Assembly (NCBI GenBank): GCA_950106755.1
Contig: OX467091.1
Span: forward strand, 18,865,538-18,929,537
Reading direction: 5' to 3'
From: Climacium dendroides
Lineage: Eukaryota > Streptophyta > Bryopsida > Hypnales > Climaciaceae
DNA length: 64,000 nt
Position numbers and translations under genes: made by a program. Of the stretch, positions 1 through 13,100 are shown in pieces (position 1 is the stretch's first letter; every line of letters begins with the position of its first letter). The notes below the pieces were generated by a model. It had not been told where the DNA came from, ran no database searches, and saw only the letters and a list, made by a program, of their open reading frames with translations.

Positions 1-1400
1 CTATTGCACCTTATTTGCTCGGAAGTCATTCATTTCTTCTTTTTTAGAGTTTTGCAAAGCTTGGGACATCACCCAAAAAGTCCACTTTGCTTATTAAAGC
101 ACTTTGGGCACCCCAAAGAGATAGAGTGTGACAATCTTTCACTTTCAATGGCAAACTTACTTGGATTTGAGTTTCCAATCATTGAGGCCAACTTGAATGG
201 CAGATTGGTCTCTTAGGCCTTCATTTCAACATTCTTGAGCTGGGCGCTCAAGTGTTAAAGTTTTTTGCCCTTTGTAATAGAAATGACAATTTTGAATGCT
301 TTTTGAAGAAAAAAGGCCTTGGTCATTTAGGGGTTAAAAAAGAAAGACTAAGTGAAGGTTTTTACTTTCTTAAAAACTTCTAGTTTTTGTATGCTGAATT
401 CAAATAACATAGTTTTAGTACATTGGTATCATTTTTTATTAAAATAGGTGGAACCAATATACTCACTTTCTCTATATCATGTAAGCTTTTTTTAAGGAAG
501 TTAGAAACACCCTTTACCAACTTATATACTAAACCAATCTTGAACATATATAGATATAGGAAGCCCAAATTGTACAACTTGCATAATTATACAAATGCAA
601 AAAGTGGTTTGGAATATGCCATGTATTTGAACTCCACAAATTCATAGCATATTCAATAAATTATCAATTTAAAAAGTAAAATTATGATTTTCAATTGCTA
701 ATGTGTCAAAAATAATCTCTTGTGTTGATTCCAATTCAAAGTATGTGGAATTGCTTAATATGTTGGTTATAGGTGCTTCTTCCTATAATAGTGGGCTCTT
801 ATTGCGATCCTCTTCTTCAAACAATCCCTATAAGAAGCTATGAAATGGATAGTAAATGATTCTAAAATGAATTGCCCATAGTGTAAGAGTGTAAAAAAGA
901 TTGTTAGATATGGGTTCATACTTTGCCAATGGATGGAATAAGAGTTAGGGTGGGTCCATTTTGAAGCCATGGTGTATCCACTTAGTTTTTCTAAATGAAA
1001 AATTGATTGCCCAATTGCCTTTATATAAATGATAATGAATGTAGGGTCTGTTTAAGTTTAGTAATGGTTGCATTTAGGAACCTTGTGTATAACTTTTTGC
1101 ATGACACAATGCTTGTTTTTGTTCAAGCCATTTCTTTTTTCAAACTGCACATGTGTGATTTTTTGCAAGGCCTATGATCCAAAGAATAGATGCTTGCGGC
1201 AGAATTCTTTGAAAATTCATAAGTAATTCATAAATGTTCAGAAAAATATGAAACCACTTGTGTTAGATTCCGCATCAATTTTTATTCAAGCATGAAGGAA
1301 AAATAAATTAAAATACTTTCAAGCATCTGAAAAGGCCGACCAGCCCTTAAAGGGTCGCTTTATGAGCACACTAAGTTCACTCCTGCTACTGCACACTCCG
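1..1400. other. AT-rich intergenic DNA with one TTAA-element terminus
   Basis: I see no gene here. The reading frames are short and have AT-driven composition. The stretch at about 288-338 matches, in reverse complement, the outer end of the repeat at 18035-18110, and it ends in TTTAGGGG followed by TTAA (327-338). It is therefore the right terminus of a TTAA-bounded element that begins before or inside this region. GC content rises from about 1330 onward, at the approach to the next gene. Confidence 0.6.
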
Positions 1401-3154
1401 AAGGGGGAATCGTGCAAAACACAGGCCCTTGTAACGGTACCGCCTCCATCTCCAACAGGCACGACAGAGTAACGGCCACTGCAACACCGTCACTTTCCTT
1501 CATCGCACAAACCCCTCCGTTTTCCACTCCTGCTGCTGCTGCACCATCACCATCATCACTACTGCAAAGCTACTGACCGGCGCACTACAGTAGCTGAGTA
1601 AGTACTTCATCTTCTCGTCGCATCATGGATGCAACAGAGACGCATGGCGATGGTCGTGGGCCATCCCTTGCCATGGCGGAGTCGCTTGCGAAAAGAATCT
1701 GCGGAAGACCGGGACGTGCTGCTGCAAACTTATTGCTTCTTCCCGAATTTCTCAAAACCTGTATCCCGTTGTCCTGGGATGGTCTACCCGACCGCTTCTC
1801 AGATCTCTTGGCGAAGTGCGTAATCATCGCCTTGCCTTTTGACTACTTCTTTGGACTCGATCTGGCGTTGGAAGTTATTAGTCAAACATTGTTGTGCTAA
1901 TGTGCTGTTTACACCTCCTTCTAAATTTTGAAACAGTCGGATCGACTTCTTTGAGCTAAGCTAGGGATTTCGTGTTTTGGAGTAAGTTAAGTCCTGTCGT
2001 CGACTTAGCTTCTGATGATGAGAGTGTTCTTGCAAAGAACCAGTCAATTGCAGCGCTATTGTGAGGTTTATTCTTACTTTTGAGTCTGGGAATATTCGTC
2101 CTCTTTCACCCCGGCCTTCTTGTATGTTCTTGGAGAGAATTAGTGGATCAGTTTGTGGAAGAGATTTCGACTTGGATCAGTTCTAATTAGCTTCTAACGA
2201 TCATGGTGTTGTAGGCATGCGTGATTGGTGATGAAACATTGCTGTCCTGCTGTGAAGTTTATTCCTCCTTTTGAATTTTGGATTCGTCCACTTTTACCTA
2301 GCTCTGCTAATGTGTTCTTGTAGAGAAAGAGACGATCTCGTGATTTCTGCCTCACCTCTAGGATTTGATTGTTGTGGTCGAATTAATTAGTACTATGATC
2401 ATTAGTGCATGAACGTAGATTACTGTGAGGTTTTATTCCTCCCTCAGAATTTTGAAATATTCGTCTTCGTTAACTTCTTGTGACTGTGATTGAATTAATC
2501 TTTTGAGGAAGGGATTTCGCCTTCTAGACATAATTGCTGTGGTGGTCGATTTCTGATGATTGGAAACATGATTGGTTATGAATGATTGAGTGAGGGCTGA
2601 GGAGTATTCCGGAAGTCGATCGGCTTTTTATCTGTTTGGGAAAAAGTACTCTCAGGTCCTTGTCACAAGAGTTTTCTTGGAGCTTTCTGTGACATTACTT
2701 TTTGGAAAGAGGTGGTTGAGAGGAGGAGCGGGAGTCGTGGTGATGTATTCAGGTGATTGAGATGTAGAGAGGTATTGACGGAGGGTTTTTTTATTGACTA
2801 GGTGGTATCCGCCTGTGGATTGGGTGATTCTGGAGGGAGGCTTGTTAATTTTCTTGCTGGGCACTTGAGGTGTAGGTTGCGTTCTCAGATGGGCGACAAT
2901 GTGGTGACGATCCAATGACTGGAGCGAGAAGGTATGACTGAACGTCAGGAGTGTTTGATAGCACAGGTCTTGCAGGCAGAGGTGTGCTACATCGTTGGCA
3001 GATACTGCGGTTTCATATCGGTTGTCGCAGTTTAGCTGGAGGCACGGGATAGAACTGGGAATGAGTAGGTCACAATTTCTGAACGAATTCGTCGAAATTT
3101 TGAATTGGATACTCACGAGCGTGTGAAAACAAGTGGACGACGACGAGGGAGGCC
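1400..3154 (+). promoter_or_regulatory. Probable promoter and 5' leader (with intron) of the PAN-like membrane protein gene
   Basis: This stretch is clearly more GC-rich than its surroundings and leads directly into the ATG at 3155. It has no convincing protein family in any frame. A 91-aa frame at 1625-1900 and a 154-aa antisense frame at 2652-3116 resemble nothing I know. Four degenerate copies of a module reading roughly GTGAGGTTTATTCCTCC, then TTTTGAATTTTG and ATTCGTC, occur near 1902, 2060, 2251 and 2424. The likely reading is a long 5' UTR with one or more leader introns. The transcription start cannot be placed from sequence alone. Confidence 0.45.
1902..2475 (+). repeat. Degenerate tandem repeat in gene leader (about 160-190 bp period)
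   Basis: Four diverged copies of a 45-bp core (GTGAGGTTTATTCCTCC, then a TTTTGAATTTTG block, then ATTCGTC) start near 1902, 2060, 2251 and 2424. Each is followed by similar text with TTCTTG and AGAGA motifs. The spacings are about 158, 191 and 173 bp. A possible fifth remnant lies near 2566. Confidence 0.55.
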
Positions 3155-4314
3155 ATGGCTTCGCGAATGTGCAAGCGGGTTACAGTGATACTCTGTACTC
3201 TAGGTCATTTGGTGGTGACATTGTGCGTGCTCCATATCATGCTCCGCTCATCGGGAACCTCCTCTTTGTCGAATTACTTTAGAGGCTCAAATTCTTACAG
3301 ATCGCAGAGGGGGGATTTGACAACACTGCAACAGGTGAATAGGAAGGCAGCCATCGAATTTCGTCGTCAAAGGGCGCCTCTGATACTTATGCTGCGTGTG
3401 AAAGACATTGAAGCAGAGGTGGCTATGGGCATCCAAGGAAAGGTTGGACCTTTTCTAGCCTTTCTTGAGAACTTTCTTAAGTGTTTCTGATTTATCAGTG
3501 TTGGTTGTCCCCTGGTCTGTGTCTCGTATGCATTATCAAATAGAGTAGTTTCTCGTCAGCATCTCTTCACGCAGGTAGAGTAAAGATTCTCTCTTCCTTT
3601 CAATTATGGTTTGCTTACGACTACTGGGATACATGGCGGCAAAAGCTCGCAAAAGGGGGAACACGGCAAAGTGCACTGCACATAGTTTACCCTGAGTTGT
3701 ACTCTGTCCACGGTGCTGTTTCCTTGCTGTGGTTTGTTGCCTGTATAGGTTCCTGTTAAAATGTGAAGTCCACACCACCAGAATCCAATAACAAAGCCTT
3801 TGAAGAAAGTCCTTATAGGTTTTGTCTACATACACAGGTTGCAGAGAACGCCAATGACAAAACTGAGGAAGAGGAAGTGCAAGAGCTGACAAAAGTAGAG
3901 ACAAGTCAACAAGGTGTGCCAGCAGTGACAGACGACCCAATAGGAGCGATCCAGAGACATCTTCTTCCGCCTGAGAAGTGCCAAGCGGAACCCAACACAG
4001 ATTTCGCCGGAATCGCAATCCGGTGGGGCTTAACTTATCATGTAAGCAATGCAGCGGAGTGCTGCAAGGCATGTTCCAAGCAGGCCTCCTACGCCAGAGG
4101 AAGACAGCCAAAGTGCAATGTCTGGGTGTTCTGTCCGCGAAAGAGTGGATGCCCGTCCCCAGACAGATACGAGCATAAATTTGGCGAGTGTTGGCTGAAA
4201 CAGGCCGATAAACCGCACCCTATCGTGAACAACTACTCCAGTGTCATGCTAGATAAATCCGTACCGCCGATCTCTGTTTTGTGGATGTCTGGTGTCGTTC
4301 CAGTCGATGAATGA
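3155..4314 (+). CDS. Type II membrane protein with Cys-rich PAN/apple-like domain (2 exons, 254 aa)
   Basis: The exons are 3155-3442 and 3838-4314, in phase 0, with an AG acceptor at 3836-3837. An alternative in-frame donor (AG|GTGGCT, about 3420) would shorten exon 1 and cannot be excluded. Residues 1-8 are basic. About 9-30 form one hydrophobic anchor, and 31-135 are a polar, Glu-rich stalk, so a type II topology with a lumenal or extracellular C-terminus is inferred. Residues 140-225 carry a Cys-rich module: C144, the ECCKAC cluster (C171, C172, C175), C189, C195, C201 and C214, with KCNVWVFCP and GCPSPD-YEHK-GECWLKQ signatures. I recall this module from uncharacterised plant proteins related to PAN/apple folds, where paired cysteines make disulphides for protein or sugar binding. 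No enzyme motif is visible and the function is unknown. The ATG was chosen because it opens the anchor, and the sequence upstream is leader-like. Confidence 0.72.
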
Positions 4315-7121
4315 CTTCACCTGGTTCTATATTCAACATCACTAACACCAAGTCAGTGTGAGAATTTGAGTTATCCAAGGTACATCGACATTTTCATTCA
4401 CTTGAGATTATCATACTTCTTAGTCCGAATGGCAAAAGCTTAGTTCTCTGCACATACTGCAAACTTGCAAAGGATACGACAACTGCTTTCATCGAGTTTT
4501 ATTATCGCTCATTGCACCGTGATCATTCAGGATTTAATACAATCCAACATCTACTTCCGAGATGTTTCATCTCTGCGGCTTTAGGACGAGAAATGGGAGC
4601 CGGATTCCAAATGCAGCTGCCAGTCGGTATCAGGTTCTATGGTTGAATTCTATCACTTTTTGATACAAACTTGTCAGTGGACTAATGAAGAATAGTAACC
4701 CAATACACCATTCCATGCTGTGTGTAGAATTTGGGACACTGACAACTGAACTTCCCTGCGTGGTCATCATATTCCCAAATTTGTATCTGAATTTGTACCC
4801 ATTAGGACACACATGTAGACGCTTTCACTAAAATCGGTCTTCTTGCTTCAAGACCCGCGCTTTGCAATAAGAGTTTCCCTTCCTAGAATAATATCTACAG
4901 AAAACTTGAGGTATGTTTGCACTTAGTGTTAGGGGTGATGTTTGTAATGTGAATTTGGTCTAGAAGGAGGTCTAAATTCGTTCTTAAGACCTTCACTAAC
5001 AATACTCTTTAACAATAAGTGCGAACATACCTTTGGATTGAACATTCCTTTGGACTAATTAACCCTAAAGCACTCATATGTGTCTAAAGTGCTTTGACAT
5101 GCAATTTTTAGATGACAAACAGATTGAAAATCACTTTTCTTTCTCATTACTACTTGGATGAAAGTCATTCTAATTTGTGGAGATACTTTATTAAATTGTT
5201 GTCCTATTTAATGGTTGGATTTGGTGTTACTATAATACATATTTTTCTAAAATTACAAATGTAGAAGTGTGTCAAGTGGTTGACCAAGTCCAAATGGCAT
5301 TGACTCTACTTAAAAAATGGATTTGCAAAAATGATGTCATAGATTTAAAGAGCAAAAAAAATTCAAAAAATCTCCATATCAAGAGAACCTCATTTCAAAT
5401 CCATTCCAACAGTGGCAATATTTTGCTTGTAATTGAATTTTAAAGGAATTTTGAAATTTTCCTTCCAAAATTTGTAGAAAAATATTGGTGATAGCATTGG
5501 TGAATCTAACTATACTAATAAAATCTAAAACTCAAAGTTTACATCTTTTATTTGTTCATCAATTACAAAATATGCTTTCAAAAAGTATTTTATGATGGGT
5601 TTTTTCAAATCATCAATTTTGGAGAAGAATCTAGACATTTAGGAGTTAAATACTTCAAAGAAGAAAAATACAAGCTATTGAGTGATTCAAAGTGTTCATA
5701 TTTTGTGAACTTTCCTTTGAACTGATTGTGCTAATCTGGAATCATAGAAATTTTTGTGAGTGTCAAAAACATAATTTCCATGATAGGTGAGCCATTTTAT
5801 TCATGCTACTTTGTACCACTATAGTAGTGTACAATTCATACATATTGTCACAAATTGGCTATAATTGAATTGTGATACAAATAGGATGCCTTTCCATAAC
5901 CCTATAAGGCCGTGAGTACATAATATTCTTGAACAAACTATTCATCTTTTTTATTGCATATAAAGATATTTTATTTTATCCATATGGGTACCTTTGGGAT
6001 TTCAATTATCCCCTAACCATTTGACTCTTGTACAACATTCTCTACTATTAGTCTATCCACTATTCTAATGGCTCTACATAAGCCTACACATAATTTCTTG
6101 CAAATTAGTGGTCTTCCATTGACAAATTCAAGATTGTTATATACTTGCCAAAAAAAGCAATTCTAATACATTAATTCTTATGTGCATTCAAATTTCTTTG
6201 GACTATGATATTAAAGAGTTCTTGGTATTCTATTCACAATTATGATTCTATATGAATCTTGTGAACAAAACACTTTACAATAAGGTAATGACACTTAAAT
6301 TGACTAATTAAGTATTTGAACATAATTCCTATTATTAAGGCATCAAAGTATTTGTTAGGTCTTTGGGGGACTCAAAGGGGGATTCTAAAATTCTCTTTGC
6401 ATGCATTTTTTGGACATTGTGCAAATCAAACTATGGATTTTCAAAGTGCTGAAAATAGGTGTACTGTACTTGAAGTCAAACCTAGGTTCTCAAGAATAGA
6501 GGTTGTTCATTCTAAACAAGAATCTTTAGGAATCAATTTTTCAAACAAGTCACAATTAAGTGGATACTTTAGCAACATACTCATATCTGATTTTATTTGC
6601 ATACAAATTGCAAATTCATATGGATGATTGCTTGAAGAAAATGAAAATAATTAATTATAGAAAATATTCATAACCTTCACAGCAAACTTTGAAAAATCAA
6701 AATCGTAACCTTGGAGCAACGAACTAAGTGCATTATCATAATATTTCCCAACAGTTTTACATGAAGTTTCATATCCTCAATGAATTCTTCAACAAGTGAT
6801 GAAAATTCTTTAAAATTATTTATGAATAACTTCCATCCAAATAAATAAGGCATCACTAAAGTGATGAACTAGTATTGAACTAGCCTCCCTATTATGGTAT
6901 GACTGTAAAACCCCACCCCTCTTTCCACCTACATTGTGGGTTTAATAGTATTATAACACCAAAAGTGTACAAGACCCTCTCATCTTTTCCAACTACAAAT
7001 GTCTCTGTCGTGTGTGGCAATGAAAGCAATAGGAGAAGGTTATGAGATCAAGCACTTTCCTTTTCTCTTCTCTGATAACACAATCTTTCAAATGGAGACT
7101 GATTAATACCAAGAGAAAAAT
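4315..7121. other. 3' flank of the PAN-like gene, then AT-rich intergenic DNA
   Basis: The 3' UTR of the upstream gene probably lies within about 4315-4870. Beyond that there are no supported genes. A small foldback element lies at 4909-5032. A TTAA followed by CCCTAAAG at 5059-5070 looks like a left terminus of the TTAA-element family. A 103-aa frame at 6316-6627 has no recognisable domain and AT-rich codons, so I treat it as chance. Confidence 0.5.
4909..5032. mobile_element. Short foldback element (MITE-like, 124 bp)
   Basis: The ends are inverted copies: AGGTATGTTTGCACTTA on the left against the reverse complement of a right end reading AAGTGCGAACATACCT, with one mismatch in the first 17 bases. 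TTG lies just outside both ends (4906-4908 and 5033-5035), which would suit a 3-bp target duplication. No coding capacity. The family is unassigned. Confidence 0.5.
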
Positions 7122-10100
7122 TTAAGCAATTGGTGACGTGTCTCGGTCAAGCTTCTCATACTTCCAGCCGAATCCTGAATTGCTGCCGTCCAGGTACAGA
7201 ATTGCTGAGTGATACCTGTAGCCATGAATAATCTTAGTTAGAGACGAGATCCATTTGTTTCAAATCAAGACCCATTTGTTTCATCTCCTACAAATAATTC
7301 CTCACTCAATTGAGTACTAACAAAGGCCATAATATGGAACTTGCAAGTCCTCCACTTCCAATTATACAACTCACCAATGCTAATGCTAGTGCATAAGTGC
7401 AGAGACTTGGACATAAGAGTTTTGAACCTAGTTGTTGATATGTACCTATAACCATCTGAAGGTGTTTATAACATAGGTACACTATAACATGGTCACCTAT
7501 TACATGGAAAGAATCTATAGCATAGGTATCCATAACATAGACACCTATAACTACAGAAAGTGTCTATAATATAGACTCGTAAGCTTGCTCCCCTTATACA
7601 AATAACATGAGAAGAAAACTTAGCAGATCTAGTTTCTGAATTCTACTTAGTTTTCAAGTGGGTTGACCATCCATTTGTCAAAAGTCATACACTGATCTAG
7701 GTTCAAAGTTTGTGGGAGCAAGTTGTTTTTTTCTGACATGAAAAAACAAAGTTTTCCAAGAATTGTGCAATAGAGAATCCAGGGAATTCAAGAGTCGTGG
7801 GACTCTGGTAATTTGTCGAAAATGGACATGGTTGAGAGTTTCAGAAATTTGCAGGAATTGATACATTTGAATGATGATCTGAAGGATAGCCCACCACATG
7901 GAAGATAGGAAGAGTGTCTGCAGAATTTCTGGGACCCTAAAGTATTGACAGCTGAGAGGACAGGTAAGTTATGTTGGGTAGGCTTACTTCTTCAGGACAG
8001 GGCGGTGGGCTATTGAAAGCAAGGTGATGCCACTCTCCTGCAAATTCTTGTACAGGTTTTCTTCCCCGTCGGCACTCACTGCTGACGTGCATTCATCCAG
8101 CACAGCGTATCTGACCCCCGAGAAACCTCGTGTTAGAGCAGAAAGGAAAAACACATGCAGTAGAGAGTTGTTGTGTTGAGAACTTTTACAAAGCATCATC
8201 AGGAGAAGCTTCTCCATAATCCATGAGGAGGCTTCCCTCTTGGCAAAAGTTGGTCATACAAAGACCTTCCTATGTACTACAGGTATGAATGATGGGAAGA
8301 CATTCAAATCATCACTTCCAACCATACGGAGATCTTTTCAATCTAATAATATTATTGAAAACCGTGAAATTATGGCAACAAATAAAAGAATCAAAGCCTG
8401 ACCCAAAGAAGCCCATAAAATAAGGGATATTATTGCAAATAGGGGTCATCAAAGGGTCATCAAAGGGTCCTCAGGATCATTGAATCAAGGAGAGGCAAAA
8501 TGTTGTAGTTTGAAGTCTCCCTCTCCCATTGAAATTGGGACCCTCGCAATCTAAATACGATTGTAGATGGTCCCTATAAACCCCATTTCACAAAGCTGAC
8601 CCCAAATAAGCAACCCAAACCTTGCGAATTGAAATTGCAAGCAGAATATACCTGGGGTTGTGATACAAAACTCGAGCAACAGCCAGTCGCTGCTTTTCAC
8701 CCCCAGATAAAGTTTCTTCCCAGTTCTGAATTGCAGGTCAAGAACTCTGAATTTCAGATAACAAAGTGGAGTGATAATAATTAAACAAGTTAGAAATTTA
8801 AATAATTATTAAGAATTTTTTTTTAATCATTTGTTAGTTACTTTCAAAACATACATTAAATGAAGGGCATGACTTCCTTTTTCCTATTGGAATGGTATAT
8901 TTCAATACCTTCATTGAAACCGTCTAAATGATTTATTTCAATTCATATAGATCTGGGTGCAGTCACATTTGCACACTCAGGCACTTAGGGGTTAACTAAT
9001 ATTGACTCATTGAAGTTTATTATTCTTCATATTAATGTAAACTTGACAGATGCCGAAGAAAAGAATATGAAGGAAAAGAGAAAGGTAGGGCACCTGCAAC
9101 TGGTCAAGACCATCTCCACGATGCACAAGATAACCAATCTCGGTTGAATCCAAAGCATCCAGCACCCGATCGTCATCAGGATGCTTCATGTGTTTGACTG
9201 AATTCAACGACGCAGCGCTTGACCATTTCTTGCCCTTGGTGGCTCGTGAAACAGACAAGGGCGGCGTAGGGTACCGCACTTGGTCTCTCAGTGTTCCTCG
9301 CACAAGGTATGGCCTCTGCATCAATCAGGAGAAAGTAAGTGAGCTCCATCTTGCAAGTTAGAGATGGAAATACAGACTGTTCGGGAATTATTATCCACCC
9401 ATAAGTGCGCAGTCTATAAATAGAAATGTTCACTTTCAAGCTAAAAGTCGAAACTTTCAAAACATATTTCTATAGATAAAAAATGTAGGGCATCAAAAAT
9501 GTATTCTTCTTTCTAATGAGATATTTTCCTACCTTACTTGAAGCTTCCCAAATATTTTCATTTCAACTCCAACAGATATGGAAGATTACACTTTTGGTGT
9601 GTTAGGTACTTAGCAACAGAGCAGCCTCTATATAGACTTGTAGCCTTTATCTGTTCTTTTAGTCAAGTTAGGTTTCGTTTCCATAGTTGTGTTGAAATAC
9701 AGAGAATGTCGGAAGTAACCTGAGAGAGGTAAAAAATATCCCCCCGGGGTGGTCGACTGATGTAACCACTCTGCAGAGGCCAAAGCTCCGCAAGGACACG
9801 GAACAACGAAGATTTCCCACTGCCACAGTATAATAGTTAGCCACGAAAAGTGATACACACAACAGCTTAACACTTGAAGCTCTCTTAACTTGTAGAGAAC
9901 AGATATTTTGGAATAAAAAGAAGATAACACATTCGACTTCAAAGAATATCAGATAATGTTCTTCAATTACTATTATTTTCCTTACTCAAAGTGTGTTAGG
10001 GTAAAAGAAGCAATCAAGACCATCAGCAATTGCAAAATCTTCAGTCAATCAAGGAACGAAAAGACAACTGAACCTGAAATCAGATTATTGGAGAGAATTT

Positions 10101-13100
10101 GATACTCAAACATAAGTCCAACAATAGAATTCGATAACCTCATTGTCCCAAAAACTTGCCATAGAATGATCCTCAAATTTACTTTTAGGCCTACCACAGC
10201 AGCAACTGCCGATTATTGAGCCTTGGACCGAATGCGCAAAAAGCTTGTGTCTCATACTCATCATTGTGACCATAGGGAGACCTCCCATGAAGAAGATTCT
10301 CTTTAAGGTGTTAGAAAATTTCCAAGACAATCTAATGTTACTGGAAACCTTGTCTTATTTAACTGGAAACCTTGCTTTGTGACAATACCAAACCACTTGA
10401 AAAGGAAATGAGATGAAGAAAACAGAATCAATACCTGCCATTTGGGCCCATAATGATCACGGATTGACCTGTGGAAACCTGAAAGCTCAAGTCACGGACC
10501 AGCATCGACCCATCCGGTGAGTAAAGAGATACATTCTTGAACCTGACAAACAAAATCCAGTGATATTGGATTTTAAGGTCAATACACAGAACGATGTGAT
10601 GTTTACCAGTTCTATGAAATTCAAAAGGTCTCTATGGAAGCATGACCAAGGTAATGGATCCCCTTATCCTGCGGGCCATTCTTACAGAATCATGAGAACT
10701 AGCATTCAAATCCCAAGTATCTTCATTTTTCCATAACCGCATCCAAGTCACAAATAGTATGGCCACTATGCATTTATATGCTTCATCCTGCTACAAATTC
10801 TGACAGCAGGATTATTTCACGTACTCAATGGAGGGACCATATGTAAGCTGTGGAGTAATATATGTTCCTATCTTGTCTGGATCGTTACTCTCCACCATTT
10901 TCTGCAAAGAATTAGCTCGCTGCTTAAGGCCCTCTTTTGTGCTCAACTGCTTCACCTGTTTACACATTCAGCAGGTAAGAGACGAAGAATTTTACTTCTG
11001 TAAAGCAATAGACGTAACTACAAGAGCCCTCCTGATGCTCTTCAACTGTTCCGTAGCATAACTAGTATACTAAGGTTTTCCAGTAAAAATAGACTTTCAA
11101 TGATTTCTGGATATCAATCTTGGGGAGGTGTGCAACTGGGTGATGATAGAAGGCATGCCCGTGAATTATGAGGAATTTTCATGAATCGGATCATGCTTAT
11201 ACGGCCTCCCCATGATCAACCCTCTTATGATGTCTAAAATTCTTGAAACAGTCAAATAGTATCAATTGCAGACTATGGGAAGCTAGGGAAGCCAAGCCAA
11301 AGTATTTCAAGAGACGTGTGACAACATGAAGCCAAAAGCTAACCGATTCAAGAAGCTCGGACACCCTGGAGGTGAAGCCCGCAAGCGCTGTAATTCTTTT
11401 GTACGCCAACACGAGTTGTCCTATAGCAGATGAGGTGCTCTGCACACAAAAGGCAACCAATTTTCCAATGCTTGAGCAACTTGAAGGGAAATTCCAGGAG
11501 GGACAATTAATGAAACCTTCGCCGATAGGCAAATCTAGCTCAGAGTAAAGAGAGATTCATCAATTATGGAGGCTCTATTGCTATGGAGAAAGATTTACCA
11601 TCATAAGACGCATTGAACGAATATAATCCCCAGTCAGCTGTTTACTGTCCCTCGTCTGCCATAGAAATGAAACTGTTAATCCACCAAACTGACAAACATC
11701 ATAATTACTTGAAACAGGTTTACAATAAAATCCAAGCTTCGTACCTCTCAATCAACCTCCCCCAGCATTCCTTCGTGCCTTACGTGATAGTACTCACCTC
11801 ATTGCTGAAGTAAAGGGGCGCAGCATACACGCAGAGACCTACAACAGAGGCGGTGTACTTGACAGTATACCCATCTGCCACCTACATCATAAGCCCCTGC
11901 CTAAATGTGAGAAATGAATGTATGAGATCCTTCTTGATCGTTCTCATAACAGTATATTTCATGAACATAATTCAAGCATATATGAACAATAATAGAACTG
12001 GGGAGTTATCTATTACCTGCTGAACGAATTTTTGAAATGATGAAAGTCGAGAGTGACGCAGGTATCGATTCAAATGGTCATTGAGTATCATCCGCTCTGT
12101 ATCCCCTCCTGGTGGGTCATTAAATGCTATCTCCTCCGCATTGGTAACAATCCTGATCCAAAAAATGACAAATAAAGGATAAGAAAGTGGAAGTAACATG
12201 GTATTTAGTGAAATTAGACAACTCATTGATTTTTTAACATCAATCATAGAGATGTATGCCATGGAGAGTGAGCAATTAAGTAGGAGAGACCTCCCCATTG
12301 AATTCATTGAATATTGAAAAGTTGTGAATTAAACATTTTAGAGAGTGACACCATTCAAGTAGATACAAGTAGGTAATTATAGGATGGCCTCCCCATCATG
12401 CTTATGTTGCCTCCCAGTGATCAATATCCTCAGGATGTTTAAAAATTCTGAATAGTCTAATTTTACTGAAAACCAAACTACGTGCCCTCAAAAGCGGGCT
12501 CAAGGTCCCTCAAGAAAATAGACGTTGAACATCCAATGCACTAAAGAGAATTTTTAACAGGAAAATCCGAAAAATCATAGAGTTGATGTTTCAGCACAAT
12601 CGGTTTCACAAGATACTCCCTTTAATCCAAAAATACAGATTGGAAAAGACACAACAAAGCTGAAACATAGACTGATGAAACTCCCAACGAAATTCTGTCC
12701 ATTCCGTATTGTTATCGAGATCAAAGTAATTCTTGCGTTTGAAAATCATGAACATATCATGAGTAATCCCACCTCAGACATACAAGCCCAAAAAACATGA
12801 AATAATTCACCTTTGATGTGCACTTCTGAAATTTCCAGCAAGAGCTGCCTCCTGAGCAGTCATTAGAGCCAGTGGAGGACTAATAGAGCGCAAGAATGCT
12901 GCTGTAAGAAGGAAATAAGCGTACAGCAAGAACTGCCCTTTGTACCTGGAATGCATTACATGCAGCATTTAGTGAATGACACATCTCTTGCATATATTTA
13001 TCTTCAAATGCATGATTCCATATCAGGTCCTTCAAATTTCAAAGTAGACACGCTGATGAATTTGACGATGAACCAAACTATAAACTCCTTTACAGATTTC

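Noticed and set aside
1585..1900. Opposing 80-91-aa frames, one starting MDATETH
   Set aside because: They overlap on both strands in GC-rich leader sequence, show no domain and no link by splicing in frame to the exon at 3155 that I could support.
2652..3116. 154-aa minus-strand frame
   Set aside because: Antisense to the leader just upstream of the PAN-like gene; Ser/Thr/Pro-rich with no family signature.
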